Shown here one piece after another: positions 53,694 to 62,488 of a stretch of 64,000 nt of DNA. Where the stretch lies: contig JAZRYR010000017.1 of assembly GCA_045600845.1 (NCBI GenBank), forward strand, positions 1 to 64,000. Direction: 5' to 3'. The position numbers were made by a program, and so were the translations under genes. Source of the DNA: RGIG5612 sp045600845. Lineage in GTDB: Bacteria; Bacillota; Clostridia; Lachnospirales; Lachnospiraceae. Position 1 is the stretch's first letter, and every line of letters starts with the position of its first letter. The notes beneath the pieces were generated by a model. That model did not search any database. It saw only the letters and a list, made by a program, of their open reading frames with translations, and had not been told where the DNA came from.

Positions 53694-55064
53694 TTATTCA
53701 AAATTTACCGGCATGGCACGGTTTCCCCCGTTGTCCTTCAACATATTGACAAAACGAGTATACTTCGGCTGCCAGGTCAGTTCCACGGTTCCTGTAGGGC
53801 CGTTACGCTGTTTAGCGATGATTACTTCCGCAACATTTCTCTTTTCTGTATCCGGATTGTAATAATCATCACGATAAAGGAACATAATAACATCTGCATC
53901 CTGCTCGATGGCACCGGATTCACGAATGTCGGAAAGCATCGGGCGATGATCCGGCCGGCTGTCTGCCGCACGATTTAGCTGGGAAAGTGCGATAACCGGA
54001 ACATTCAGTTCTCTTGCCAAACCTTTTAGGGCCCGGGAAATATCAGAAATTTCCTGCTGACGGTTGTCGCTTCTTCCTCCGGAAGTCATTAACTGGATAT
54101 AGTCCACGATAACCAGCTGAATGTCCTGCTCCATTTTATATTTTCTGCATTTCGAGCGCATTTCTGTAACAGAAATGCCAGGAGTATCATCAATAATCAG
54201 GTTGGAACCACCAATGGTTTCTGCCGCTTCCGAGAGATGATCCCAGTCCTCATCGGAAAGATTACCGGTTCGGATATTCTGGGCATCAATTAAAGACTCC
54301 ATGGCCAGGAGACGGTTCACCAGCTGTTCTTTTGACATTTCCAGACTGAAGATGGCCGCAGATTTTCCCTTCTTACAGGTTACATTATCCAGAATGGAAA
54401 GGGAGAAGGCCGTTTTTCCCATGGAAGGTCTGGCGGCGATCAGAATGAAATCGGAAGGTTGAAGGCCTGCCGTTTTAAAATCCAGATCGGCAAAACCCGT
54501 AGAAACTCCGGTAATATTTCCCTTGGTTTCTGATGCTTTCTGAATTGCCTTCAGGGAACGGATAACGATTTCGCTGATTGGCTCAAATTCTCTGGAATTT
54601 CTGGACTGGACTAAATTGAAAACTTTCTTCTCCGTCATTTCCAGAATATTATCCAGCTTATCACCGGAAGCATATGCTTCCTTGGAAATATCCTCTGTCA
54701 CACGGATCAGCTTTCTTAAAGTCGCCTTTTCATATACAATCTGCGCATAATATTTTACATTGGCAGAAGTCGGAACAGCATCCAAGATTGCCTTAATGAA
54801 TTCCGGGCTCTGCATTTCTTCCGGCGCGTTTTTCTCTTTCAGTTTTGCGCTTAAGGTGACCATGTCGGAAGGTTTGCGTTCGTTGAACAATTCGGCCATG
54901 GCATCGAAAAGTATGCCATTTTGCTTGGCATAAAAATCTTCACCGGTCAGCATTTCGGTGACGGTTCCGATGGTGTCATTATCCATAAGCATGGCGCCGA
55001 TAACCGACTGCTCCGCTTCCAGATTATGGGGCATTATTTTTTTGATGAGAGCTTCATCTTCCAT
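53694..55064 (-). CDS. dnaB: Replicative DNA helicase
   Basis: Hexameric fork helicase. The 456 residues have an N-terminal primase-interacting domain (~10-110, PHNLEAEQSVIGAMLMDNDT), linker, and RecA domain with Walker A ARPSMGKTAF (~211), Walker B LVIVDYIQLM, PVIALSQLNR and the arginine-finger region. The order gdpP-rplI-dnaB is conserved in Bacillota. GAAAGGAC precedes ATG 55064. Confidence 0.97.
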   Translation of the reverse strand: MEDEALIKKIMPHNLEAEQSVIGAMLMDNDTIGTVTEMLTGEDFYAKQNGILFDAMAELFNERKPSDMVTLSAKLKEKNAPEEMQSPEFIKAILDAVPTSANVKYYAQIVYEKATLRKLIRVTEDISKEAYASGDKLDNILEMTEKKVFNLVQSRNSREFEPISEIVIRSLKAIQKASETKGNITGVSTGFADLDFKTAGLQPSDFILIAARPSMGKTAFSLSILDNVTCKKGKSAAIFSLEMSKEQLVNRLLAMESLIDAQNIRTGNLSDEDWDHLSEAAETIGGSNLIIDDTPGISVTEMRSKCRKYKMEQDIQLVIVDYIQLMTSGGRSDNRQQEISDISRALKGLARELNVPVIALSQLNRAADSRPDHRPMLSDIRESGAIEQDADVIMFLYRDDYYNPDTEKRNVAEVIIAKQRNGPTGTVELTWQPKYTRFVNMLKDNGGNRAMPVNFE

Positions 55065-55081
55065 AAGAATTTGTCCTTTCG

Positions 55082-55528
55082 TTACGCTTCTACCACCGTA
55101 ACTTTTAATTTCGCGGCAACATCTTTATGAAGTTTGATTTTTACTTCATAAGCGCCTAATTCTTTAATCGCATTGTCCAAAACGATTTTCTTTTTATCTA
55201 CATCTAAACCATGCTGCTCTTTAATCGCTGCAGCAATTTCTTTTGTGGAGATGGCACCGAACAGTTTTCCGCCTTCGCCGGCTTTAATCTTAATGGTAAC
55301 CGCAGCCTCCTCTAACTGAGCGCCTAACGCCTGAGCTGCCTCTAAATTTTCCTGGGCGATTTTCTCTTCGTTTGCTTTTTTCAGTTTCAATGTATTCAGG
55401 TTCGCTGCAGAGGCCTCCACGCCTTTTTTCTTCGGCAGAATAAAGTTTCTGGCATAACCGTCGCTAACGTCAACGATTTCCCCTTTTTTTCCTAATGTTT
55501 TTACATCTTCCAATAAAATAACTTTCAT
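55082..55528 (-). CDS. rplI: 50S ribosomal protein L9
   Basis: A 148-residue two-domain L9: the N-terminal rRNA-binding motif MKVILLEDVKTLGKKGEIV and GYARNFILPKKKGVEA, a long connecting helix (~40-75) and the C-terminal domain with GGKLFGAISTKEIA. It follows gdpP directly (0 nt between), its ribosome site lying within the gdpP 3' end. Confidence 0.97.
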   Translation of the reverse strand: MKVILLEDVKTLGKKGEIVDVSDGYARNFILPKKKGVEASAANLNTLKLKKANEEKIAQENLEAAQALGAQLEEAAVTIKIKAGEGGKLFGAISTKEIAAAIKEQHGLDVDKKKIVLDNAIKELGAYEVKIKLHKDVAAKLKVTVVEA

Positions 55529-57562
55529 TTATAAAGCTCCTTCTTCTATCATTTTACGAATCGTCAGTTTCACTTTCTTTTTCACGTCTTCCACTTCGCC
55601 TATCAGCTGAACTCCGGCCGTATTCAGATGGCCTCCTCCGCCCATGCGTTCCATAACCAACTGGACATTTACGTCGCCTGTGGAACGGGCACTGATATAA
55701 ATTTTTCCGTTAATGTCTGCCAATACGAAGCTTCCGACAATACCGCTTACATCCAACAGCTCATTGGCCACCTGTGCCGCAACAACCGTATTTGGAGATG
55801 GACAAAGAGCAATGGCAAAACGTCCATCAATGACTTCTGTAGTTCGGACCGTTTCCGCCTTGGCCTTTACATCTTCCAGAGAATCGTTAAACATGCTCTT
55901 AACTTTCGCCACATCTACGCCATTCTTCCTCAAGAAGGCTGCAGCCTCGAAGGTACGGACACCGGTGTTCTTTGCGAAATAGTTGGTATCGATCAACATG
56001 CCGGCATACATGGCCTCCGCCTCAATCTTTTTCAGTTTCACTTCATCCGAAATGTACTGAAGAATTTCTGCAACCATTTCACAGGCAGAACTTGCGGTCG
56101 GTTCATGATACAATAACGCCAGTTCGTCTACTTTATCTCCGCTCTGGAGATGATGGTCGATAATGACGATGGTTTTGGTCCGGTAAACCAGTTCCGGACA
56201 TTCAAAATAATCCGGTTTATTCACATCCACTACTACTAAAGCAGTATTGTTATCCACATAATTCTCTGCCTCTTCCGGGGAAATAAAGGCTTTATCATAA
56301 GATGGGTCTTCGTTGAAATACTGAAGCACCGGCTCTACATTATTGGAAAGGTCGTTTAATATTACATAGGCTTTCTTGCCCAAGGTCAGAGCGGCACGAT
56401 AAACACCGATGGCTGCTCCGAAGCTGTCCACGTCGCTGTTTTTATGGCCCATGATCACAACCCGTTCTTTGCTCATCAAAACGTCTCTTAAAGCGATGGC
56501 TTTGATGCGGGCCTTAACACGGCTGTTCTTCTCCACCTGTTTCGTCTTTCCGCCGTAATAATAGATTCGTTCACCATCTCTTACAACGGCCTGATCACCG
56601 CCTCTTCCCAAAGCCAGTTCCAGCGCCAGACGGGCACTTTCTGCGTTCTTCGCATAGTCCTCCCCGATGCCGATACCGATGCTCAAAGTAACCGGAATTT
56701 CCGTGCCGGTATCGATGGATTTAACTTCATCCAGCACATCAAACTTGTCTCTTTGGAAGTTTGAAATATATTTCCGCTTAAAAGCGACAAAATAGCGGTC
56801 CTTTTCCATCTTGCGGACGATGCCGCCTACATTCTGGAAATAATTGCTGACCGCACGGTCCACCATGGCCACTATCAGGGATTTCTTGACATCTGCCGCC
56901 TGCTCTAAAGTTTCTTCATAATTGTCGATATAAATGGAGCCTACAACCAACTGATTTTCTAAACCCTTGCGGACCATGTTCACGATTTCCGTTTCATCAA
57001 ACAGATAAACCGTATATAAAAAATCTTCTATTTTTGGAAGGATTACCAGCCGTTCTTCCAGCAGGTTATAATCGATTGGGAGTTTCTTGATATGAAGACG
57101 GTAATTCCGCTTATCATATATGACCGAAATATTGTGGGTAACGCCTTCAAACTTCAGGTCCTCCGGAACCAGTTCCCTAAATACATCGCACAGATTTTCT
57201 GCATCCGGGGACTCATCATACAGTCTTCCGAAGTAATCGTTATAAAGGATAATCTCACCCTCCATATCCGTTACCGCATATGCCATTGGAAAGTCTGCAA
57301 TCAGTTCCCGTTCCATGCTCTCATAGTTTCTGGCAAATTTTATGAGTCCATCCGCCAATCGTTTATTATTGACGCTGAAAAAGATTGCAGTCGCTACAGC
57401 AAAAACTACAAATGCCATCAACGAGATCAGTGCCGCTTTCGTATTCACAAAAAACAATCCTATGCAAAGTCCCAGAAACAGAATGCCGATAACACACAAA
57501 TAAACAACGTATCCCTTCAGCACATACCCGATTTTTATTTTAATTCTGCCGTTTTCTTTCAT
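55529..57562 (-). CDS. gdpP: Cyclic-di-AMP phosphodiesterase GdpP
   Basis: A 677-residue membrane protein: two N-terminal segments (~13-33, 38-58), a PAS-like domain (~85-160), a degenerate GGDEF (~170-300), and the DHH/DHHA1 hydrolase (~340-660). Visible metal ligands include MGHKNSDVDSFGAA, VVVDVNKPDY, IIDHHLQSGDKVDE (the DHH box) and GGGGHLNTAGVQL in DHHA1. It degrades c-di-AMP and so influences osmolyte and cell-wall control. AAAGGGAAA precedes ATG 57562. Confidence 0.95.
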   Translation of the reverse strand: MKENGRIKIKIGYVLKGYVVYLCVIGILFLGLCIGLFFVNTKAALISLMAFVVFAVATAIFFSVNNKRLADGLIKFARNYESMERELIADFPMAYAVTDMEGEIILYNDYFGRLYDESPDAENLCDVFRELVPEDLKFEGVTHNISVIYDKRNYRLHIKKLPIDYNLLEERLVILPKIEDFLYTVYLFDETEIVNMVRKGLENQLVVGSIYIDNYEETLEQAADVKKSLIVAMVDRAVSNYFQNVGGIVRKMEKDRYFVAFKRKYISNFQRDKFDVLDEVKSIDTGTEIPVTLSIGIGIGEDYAKNAESARLALELALGRGGDQAVVRDGERIYYYGGKTKQVEKNSRVKARIKAIALRDVLMSKERVVIMGHKNSDVDSFGAAIGVYRAALTLGKKAYVILNDLSNNVEPVLQYFNEDPSYDKAFISPEEAENYVDNNTALVVVDVNKPDYFECPELVYRTKTIVIIDHHLQSGDKVDELALLYHEPTASSACEMVAEILQYISDEVKLKKIEAEAMYAGMLIDTNYFAKNTGVRTFEAAAFLRKNGVDVAKVKSMFNDSLEDVKAKAETVRTTEVIDGRFAIALCPSPNTVVAAQVANELLDVSGIVGSFVLADINGKIYISARSTGDVNVQLVMERMGGGGHLNTAGVQLIGEVEDVKKKVKLTIRKMIEEGAL

Positions 57563-57872
57563 GTCGATTTTCCCTTTATTTTAGGTACAAAAAACACTCC
57601 CCCATTTAAGGGTGTTTAAAGATTATACTACAAAATAACGAATATAGGAACAAGAAATGCTTGAGTGCTTTTTCTTTTTGTTATATTATTTTAAATCATA
57701 GTCTATGTTCGCTGATGCTTGATTCTATTTCAAAATTTTTTCTGCATCTGAGACTCCTACTCCGATACTCTTACCATCCGTCCTTTGCAGATTTCTCTTG
57801 CCCATTTTACAAATCACTCCACTTATTACCTCTTATGTACCCCTCTAATATTTATTAAAAGGAAATTCTTTT
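57563..57872. other. Divergent intergenic region, no gene supported
   Basis: A 310-bp AT-rich gap between gdpP and the divergent PD-(D/E)XK-like gene. A TATAAT lies on the minus strand near 57622-57627, with TTCCTA 17 nt upstream, as a weak gdpP promoter. AACACT (57589) and GGTGTT (57611) can form a short hairpin in its leader. A pyrimidine-rich stretch fills 57690-57840; I see no coding sequence. Confidence 0.45.
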
Positions 57873-58673
57873 ATGTTCAATGTTGAAAATCTATCTTTTT
57901 ATTTAAGTAGTTTGGAAAATCAAAAGTCCAAACTTGAGTCTTTCGTTGTCTCCGCTCCCGCGGGATATCTTAAATGTCGAAATTGTCGGAACAGAAAACC
58001 TGCCATTTACATTGTGAATGATTTTGCTGCACCCGGCATTCCTAAGGAGCAATATGTCAATAAAAAAACAAAGGAGAAAGCAGTCCGCATTTTGAAAAAA
58101 ATGCTTGCGAAGCTGCTGGTAAAAGAGCTTGACCAAAAAATCAACCTCCTCCGCCAGCTTCTTAATATGCTCACCACATCCTCTCCATCGGATCAGTTCT
58201 TGCTCGACCATCCGGAATTCGCGTCCATGCTTCCCGATTTCTTGTCCGACAATGAAAAACTACTGCAATGGAAAAACCAAGCTTATGAAAGGAACTTCGA
58301 TTATCCGGAGCAAATCAAATGCCCCACAATTATTCCAGGCTTAAAAGTCCGAAGCAAGTCTGAAGCCGACATCATCGCTCGACTGGAGCACTATGGTGTG
58401 CCATACCACTATGACGTAGTGGAATATATCAATGGTGTCAGGTTGACCATAGATCTTGTCTGCTTAAATGTCAGCACCGGGAAAGAGTGGTTCTGGGACC
58501 ACCGAGGAATGATGGATAACCCATCCTACATAAAAAAGACCTTGTACTGTGAGCAAACATATTTTAACGCCGGCTATCTTCCAGGCGTCAACATGATTGT
58601 GACCTATGAAACGCGGGATCATCCCCTGGACATTCAAGAAGTGGACGACTTCATAAAACTCTATTTGCTGTAG
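57873..58673 (+). CDS. Uncharacterised protein with PD-(D/E)XK nuclease-like C-terminus
   Basis: A 266-residue soluble protein. The N-terminal half is helical with a CRNCRNRKPAIY patch and a KEQYVNKKTKEKAVRILKK coiled region. The C-terminal half has a restriction-nuclease-like order: SKSEADIIARLEHYGV (candidate Glu), YHYDVVEY, TIDLVC (candidate Asp), WDHRGMMDNPSYIKK, then GYLPGVNMIVTYE. Proteins of this pattern are common, uncharacterised genes in Clostridia. AAAGGAAA lies upstream of ATG 57873. It lies beside a repeat array and a group II intron. A nuclease role is inferred only. Confidence 0.65.
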   Translation: MFNVENLSFYLSSLENQKSKLESFVVSAPAGYLKCRNCRNRKPAIYIVNDFAAPGIPKEQYVNKKTKEKAVRILKKMLAKLLVKELDQKINLLRQLLNMLTTSSPSDQFLLDHPEFASMLPDFLSDNEKLLQWKNQAYERNFDYPEQIKCPTIIPGLKVRSKSEADIIARLEHYGVPYHYDVVEYINGVRLTIDLVCLNVSTGKEWFWDHRGMMDNPSYIKKTLYCEQTYFNAGYLPGVNMIVTYETRDHPLDIQEVDDFIKLYLL

Positions 58674-58780
58674 TGCGCGGCTGATTGGTCACACTTTTCA
58701 ATCTGATTTGCCGCAGGTTTACGCATTTTTGACCTTTTCATTCGCTCTTTTACACATTTTTGACGCTGGTCACTGCGCGT

Positions 58781-59172
58781 TTCGACCGGATTTCCTCTTT
58801 TACAAAAAAACGGTCGAGACTTTTTTCTCAGATTTTCCGTTCATCTGCGAATTTCGACCGAATCCCCTCCTTTACGTAAAAAACGGTCGAGACTTTTTTC
58901 TCAGATTTTCCGTTCATCTGCGAATTTCGACCGAATCCTCTCCTTTACGTAAAAATCGGTCGAGACTTTTCGACCGGTTTTGCCCATTTTTAGGAAAACT
59001 GGGTGAGTTTTTCATTAAAAAAGCCGTTTTTTCTTGGATTTCCCCTGTTTACGCCCAAAAATCTCGACCGTTTTTTCAAATATCGCGTAAATCGGTCGAA
59101 AATGCAAATTACAGGGGTATATCGGTCGAAAATGCAAAAACACAAAATGTATTCATGCATAAAATCGGTCAA
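58781..59172. repeat. CGGTCGA/TCGACCG array with 72-73-bp tandem units
   Basis: The heptamer CGGTCGA or its complement occurs exactly ten times (58782, 58811, 58854, 58884, 58927, 58957, 58970, 59064, 59093, 59123) plus one degenerate copy (59166). The first part is a 72-73-bp tandem unit with TTCGACCG at 58781, 58853 and 58926 and CGGTCGAGAC at 58811, 58884 and 58957; each unit can fold into a 7-bp stem. The second part has direct copies of ATCGGTCGAAAATGC. The rest of 58674-59216 shows no supported gene. Confidence 0.85.
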
Positions 59173-59216
59173 AAATGCCAAGCACGTGCATGCTCAAACA
59201 AATTCTCCTCGTCGCT

Positions 59217-61058
59217 TAATCGAGTAGGAGGGGATTTTGATAAATCCCCGACCTCTCACACCACCGTGCGTACGGTTCCGTACACGGCGGTTCAATCAAC
59301 TTAACATGCAACACACCTTTTCGGTGTAGTAATCTAACATAGAGACTAGTCCAAATGAGGCTAGTCTTTTGTTGTTTATCGCGACATTCACAGCTCCTTT
59401 GTTGCAAACATAGGCTATTCTTCGACCTGTATAAGCAACTCGTCTTGCCGTGTCTCTGTCAATTCCAAGCTTTACAAGGTTCTTTTCTCGGTTCTGTGGA
59501 GTTTTCCATTGTTTCCATATACACATGCGAAGCCTATATCTGATATGTCTATCCATATCTTTGCATAGAGTTTTCATACTACCTATCTTGAAGTAGTTAA
59601 TCCACCCTCTGATGAGCTGATTGAGTTTCTTAACCTTGTAGCTGTTGCTAACGCCCCAACTACGGCAAGTGAGTTCCTTCATTCTTTTCTTGAACTTCGC
59701 TACTGATTTTGCATGTGGTTTCGCCTTAAACTGATGTGCCCTTGAATCAAAGTAGAATCCGAATCCAAGGTATTTAAGTCCACTTGGTCTATCTACCTTA
59801 CTTTTGGTCATGTTGACCTTAAGTCCTAGTTTCTCTTCAATGAATCGTGAGATATTTCTCATAACTCTGTTGGCAGACATTTCGCTTCCGACCATGATAA
59901 TACAGTCATCTGCATATCGTACAAAGTTAAGTCCTCGCTTCTCCATTTCCTTATCAAGTTCATTCAACATGATGTTTGCTAATAATGGCGATAGGTTTCC
60001 ACCTTGTGGCGTTCCCACGATGGAATCCTCATACTCGTCATCAATCATGATTCCACTAACCAGATATTTTCTGACGATAGAGATAACATCTCCGTCTTTA
60101 ATAGTTCTACCAATGATGGTCATAAGTTTGTCATGATTTACTGTGTCAAAGAACTTCTCTAAGTCAATGTCTACAATCCAATCGTTGCCATCATTCATCA
60201 TATCAAGTGCTGTTAGGATTGCTTGCTGTGCACATCTATTCGGTCTGAATCCATAACTGTGGTCATGAAACTGTTCCTCATAAATTGGTGTTAATACCTG
60301 TGCAATGGCTTGTTGTATAAATCTGTCTGTTACTGTTGGTACTCCTAGGTTTCTGACACCGCCATCTGGCTTTGGTATCTCCACTCTCCGTACTGGTTGA
60401 GGTTTATACTTTCTTGTCCTCAACTGTTCCTTGATGTTTTCGCCGTTCTTTACAAGATGTTCCTTAAGTTCTGTGTACTTCATTCCGTCCACTCCCTCAG
60501 CACCTTTGTTTCGTACGACTTGCAGATATGCTCTGTTGAGGTTATCGCTAGATAGTATCTGCTCCATTAGACTACTTGTGTCCATGCGTTCTTTCCTTTC
60601 CGCCTCGCTTGATTTGACCACCCTTCACCCGATTGGTTACGGCAGATGTTGTCATCTCTGCAATACGAGACATACTCAAACTTATTGATTGTTCACCCCT
60701 TCGCTCCATTTCCATTACAGAAACCTCTTCACTACTATGGGCTCTGCTGACTTCTCACAGTTCGTTGTTACTAGGCTAATGGAACCTCTGTGAGACCTCC
60801 ACGCTTAAGGTGCACGCTCTTTCTCTCCATCTACTCGCCACATTTACTCTGTTCCTACAATCGGTAACTTTACGGCTTCGTCTTTTACGGCAGACTTACC
60901 AAACGGAACCTAGCCTTATATGTGATTTCTGTTCGTCGAGCCAGAGATTTGCCTACAGCTTCCTTCAGATTCCACCTCACAATGGACACCCTTGCTGTTC
61001 AGCTATATACTTCCTTGTTACCTAGGCGTATTCGGGACTTTCACCCGTTAGAGCGCGC
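59217..61058 (-). mobile_element. Group II intron with maturase ORF
   Basis: On the minus strand the RNA begins near 61058 with GCGCGCTCTAACGGGTGAAA and GTCCCG (a variant of GTGYG), carries the reverse transcriptase in domain IV, and ends with domain V (GAACCGCCGTGTACGGAACC to GCACGGTGGTG, ~59245-59290) and domain VI (GGGGATTTATCAAAATCCCC), finishing CTCCTACTCGAT near 59217. Length ~1.84 kb is normal. It sits about 20 nt past the T tract of the rpsR terminator, the site type favoured by class C introns. The ends are estimated to within a few bases. Confidence 0.85.
59296..60585 (-). CDS. ltrA: Group II intron reverse transcriptase/maturase
   Basis: About 429 residues: reverse transcriptase domain (~30-300) with RT motifs GVDGMKYTELKEHL, PKPDGGVRNLGVPTV, GFRPNRCAQQAI, VDIDLEKFFDTVNHDKL, GTPQGGNLSPLLANIMLNEL and catalytic YADD (in FVRYADDCIIM), then the maturase X domain (~330-420, LIRGWINYFKIG). 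No HNH endonuclease follows, so mobility would be endonuclease-independent. ATG 60585 with AAAGGAAAG upstream is chosen over a frame from 60621. The reading frame is intact. Confidence 0.95.
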   Translation of the reverse strand: MDTSSLMEQILSSDNLNRAYLQVVRNKGAEGVDGMKYTELKEHLVKNGENIKEQLRTRKYKPQPVRRVEIPKPDGGVRNLGVPTVTDRFIQQAIAQVLTPIYEEQFHDHSYGFRPNRCAQQAILTALDMMNDGNDWIVDIDLEKFFDTVNHDKLMTIIGRTIKDGDVISIVRKYLVSGIMIDDEYEDSIVGTPQGGNLSPLLANIMLNELDKEMEKRGLNFVRYADDCIIMVGSEMSANRVMRNISRFIEEKLGLKVNMTKSKVDRPSGLKYLGFGFYFDSRAHQFKAKPHAKSVAKFKKRMKELTCRSWGVSNSYKVKKLNQLIRGWINYFKIGSMKTLCKDMDRHIRYRLRMCIWKQWKTPQNREKNLVKLGIDRDTARRVAYTGRRIAYVCNKGAVNVAINNKRLASFGLVSMLDYYTEKVCCMLS

Positions 61059-61076
61059 CCATGGCGCGCAAACCGC

Positions 61077-61104
61077 AAAAAAACAGCTCCCGGTTCGGGA
61101 GCTG
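61077..61104 (-). terminator. rpsF-ssb-rpsR terminator
   Basis: CAGCTCCCG (61084-61092) pairs with CGGGAGCTG (61096-61104). On the minus strand seven Ts follow (61083-61077). The group II intron begins a little downstream. Confidence 0.92.
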
Positions 61105-61123
61105 CCTTCGTTTCCCTATGAAA

Positions 61124-61387
61124 TTAGTGAACTGAGTAAGGCATTAAAGCGATATGTCTTGCTCTTTTAACAGCTGTTGTGATTGCTCTCTGATGTTTTG
61201 CACATGTTCCGGTGATTCTTCTAGGAAGGATCTTTCCGCTTTCCGATACGTATCTCTTTAATGTATTAACATCTTTATAGTCAATCTTTGGAGCCTTGTC
61301 GCCACAGAATACACAAACTTTTTTTCTTCTACGGATGTTTGGTCTTCTTCTTGGAGCATCGCCCTTGTCTTCTTTGTTATATGCCAT
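61124..61387 (-). CDS. rpsR: 30S ribosomal protein S18
   Basis: An 87-residue S18 with a CVFCGDKAPKIDYKDVNTLK segment and TGTCAKHQRAITTAVKRARH. The cysteines (CxxC plus a later C) mark the zinc-binding C+ form. ATG 61387 (MAYNKEDKG) lies 8 nt after AGGAGG; the ATG two codons earlier is too close. It pairs with S6 on the ribosome, and the genes share an operon with ssb between them. Confidence 0.97.
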   Translation of the reverse strand: MAYNKEDKGDAPRRRPNIRRRKKVCVFCGDKAPKIDYKDVNTLKRYVSESGKILPRRITGTCAKHQRAITTAVKRARHIALMPYSVH

Positions 61388-61409
61388 AATCATAACCTCC
61401 TAAATGATT

Positions 61410-61883
61410 CTAATTAAATGGCAAACCCTCGTCTTCTAACCCATCAGCTATGTTCATGAAGCCTTCGCCTGCAACATCGTTCATAGACGGTGCCGGATTA
61501 CGTGGAGCCTGCTGCGGGTATCCATCCTGTGGTGCAGACGGATAATTTGAATTTGATGATGCATTTTTGCTTTCAGCAAATTCCGCATTCTCTACAACAA
61601 CATCGGTGGTATAAACCTTGGATCCATCCTGTTTTGTATAACTTCCGGTCTGGATTCTTCCTTCTACACAAACCTTGCTTCCCTGCTTGATGTATCTTTC
61701 AAAAAACTCTGCCGTCTTTCCAAAAGCAACACAAGAAATAAAATCTGCGGTCTGCTGGCTGTTATCACGTTTAAATCTACGGTCTACTGCAATGGTAAAT
61801 CTGGCTACTGGTAAGGAACCATCCTGTGAGTATCTTATTTCGGGATCCCTTGTAAGTCGTCCCATAAGTATTACCTTATTCAT
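61410..61883 (-). CDS. ssb: Single-stranded DNA-binding protein
   Basis: A 157-residue SSB: OB fold (~1-105, MNKVILMGRLTRDPEIRYSQ; FISCVAFGKTAEFFERYIKQG; CVEGRIQTGSYTKQDGS), a Gln/Pro/Asn-rich linker, and the acidic protein-docking tip DGLEDEGLPFN. The tip ends in PFN rather than the usual IPF, so the last residue extends the classical motif by one. Between rpsF and rpsR, the standard Bacillota order. Confidence 0.97.
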   Translation of the reverse strand: MNKVILMGRLTRDPEIRYSQDGSLPVARFTIAVDRRFKRDNSQQTADFISCVAFGKTAEFFERYIKQGSKVCVEGRIQTGSYTKQDGSKVYTTDVVVENAEFAESKNASSNSNYPSAPQDGYPQQAPRNPAPSMNDVAGEGFMNIADGLEDEGLPFN

Positions 61884-61924
61884 AGTAACTCCTTTTTGTA
61901 CGAGTGTTCAGTGCCATTAGATAT

Positions 61925-62218
61925 TTACTCTTCGTCTTCACGAACTACCAAATATCTGATTACGCCGTCCATAATTCTGAGCTGCTGCTCCATTTCATTC
62001 GGACAATTTGCGTCATCACTCTCAAAATAAACGAAGTAATAATAAGCTTCATTCATTTTCTGAATTTCGTAAGCCAGTCTCTTTTTACCCCAGTCATCAA
62101 CTGATGTAACAGATCCGCCGAATCTTTCAACAAGACCTTTGATCTTTTCAATAAGGGCTGTACGTTCTTCATCTTCGAGTTTAGCACTAGCAACCACTGC
62201 TATTTCATATTTGCTCAT
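61925..62218 (-). CDS. rpsF: 30S ribosomal protein S6
   Basis: A 97-residue S6 (MSKYEIAVVASAKLEDEER; SVDDWGKKRLAYEIQKMNEA; FESDDANCPNEMEQQLRIMDG). ATG 62218 is set by AAGGAGGTG 9 nt upstream; a longer frame is spurious. S6-S18 complexes can repress this operon through the leader, and a short hairpin (CCCTG/CAGGG near 62249-62263) lies there, but I could not match it to the known leader motif. Confidence 0.97.
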   Translation of the reverse strand: MSKYEIAVVASAKLEDEERTALIEKIKGLVERFGGSVTSVDDWGKKRLAYEIQKMNEAYYYFVYFESDDANCPNEMEQQLRIMDGVIRYLVVREDEE

Positions 62219-62288
62219 GTTCTCGCACCTCCTTTTGGTCTCTGGCCCCCTGTACTTCAGGGAGCAAGGAATATTATCACGGAGTAGT

Positions 62289-62317
62289 ATTTTATCATGA
62301 GGCTTTGTGATTTGCAA
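62289..62317 (-). promoter_or_regulatory. Promoter of rpsF-ssb-rpsR
   Basis: On the minus strand TTGCAA (62317-62312), 17-nt spacer, TAAAAT (62294-62289), about 70 nt ahead of rpsF. Confidence 0.68.
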
Positions 62318-62452
62318 GGAATTTTTAATGTTTTTCGTCGGGGGCCAGGGCGCATTTGCACACGAAACCAATACAGATCCGCTTCCCCCATCCGTACCCT
62401 CCGAGCCTCTTCAAATTTTCGCAAAAAATAACGGAAAAAGCGCTTCTCTTTC

Positions 62453-62481
62453 TTGACTAGCGAGGGGCATAGATATAGAAT
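62453..62481 (+). promoter_or_regulatory. Promoter of the homocysteine methyltransferase gene
   Basis: TTGACT (62453-62458), 17-nt spacer, TAGAAT (62476-62481). The -10 overlaps the first possible ATG (62480), and the predicted start coincides with the next ATG (62489). Confidence 0.6.
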
Positions 62482-62488
62482 GACTCAC

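Noticed and set aside
58781..59172. CRISPR array
   Set aside because: The regions between heptamers are themselves repeated, orientation alternates, and no cas genes are present.
58708..59304. Long plus-strand open frame across the CGGTCGA array
   Set aside because: No ribosome site, low-complexity Phe/Arg/Ser composition, and it runs from tandem repeats into the intron end; openness is a by-product of the repeat.
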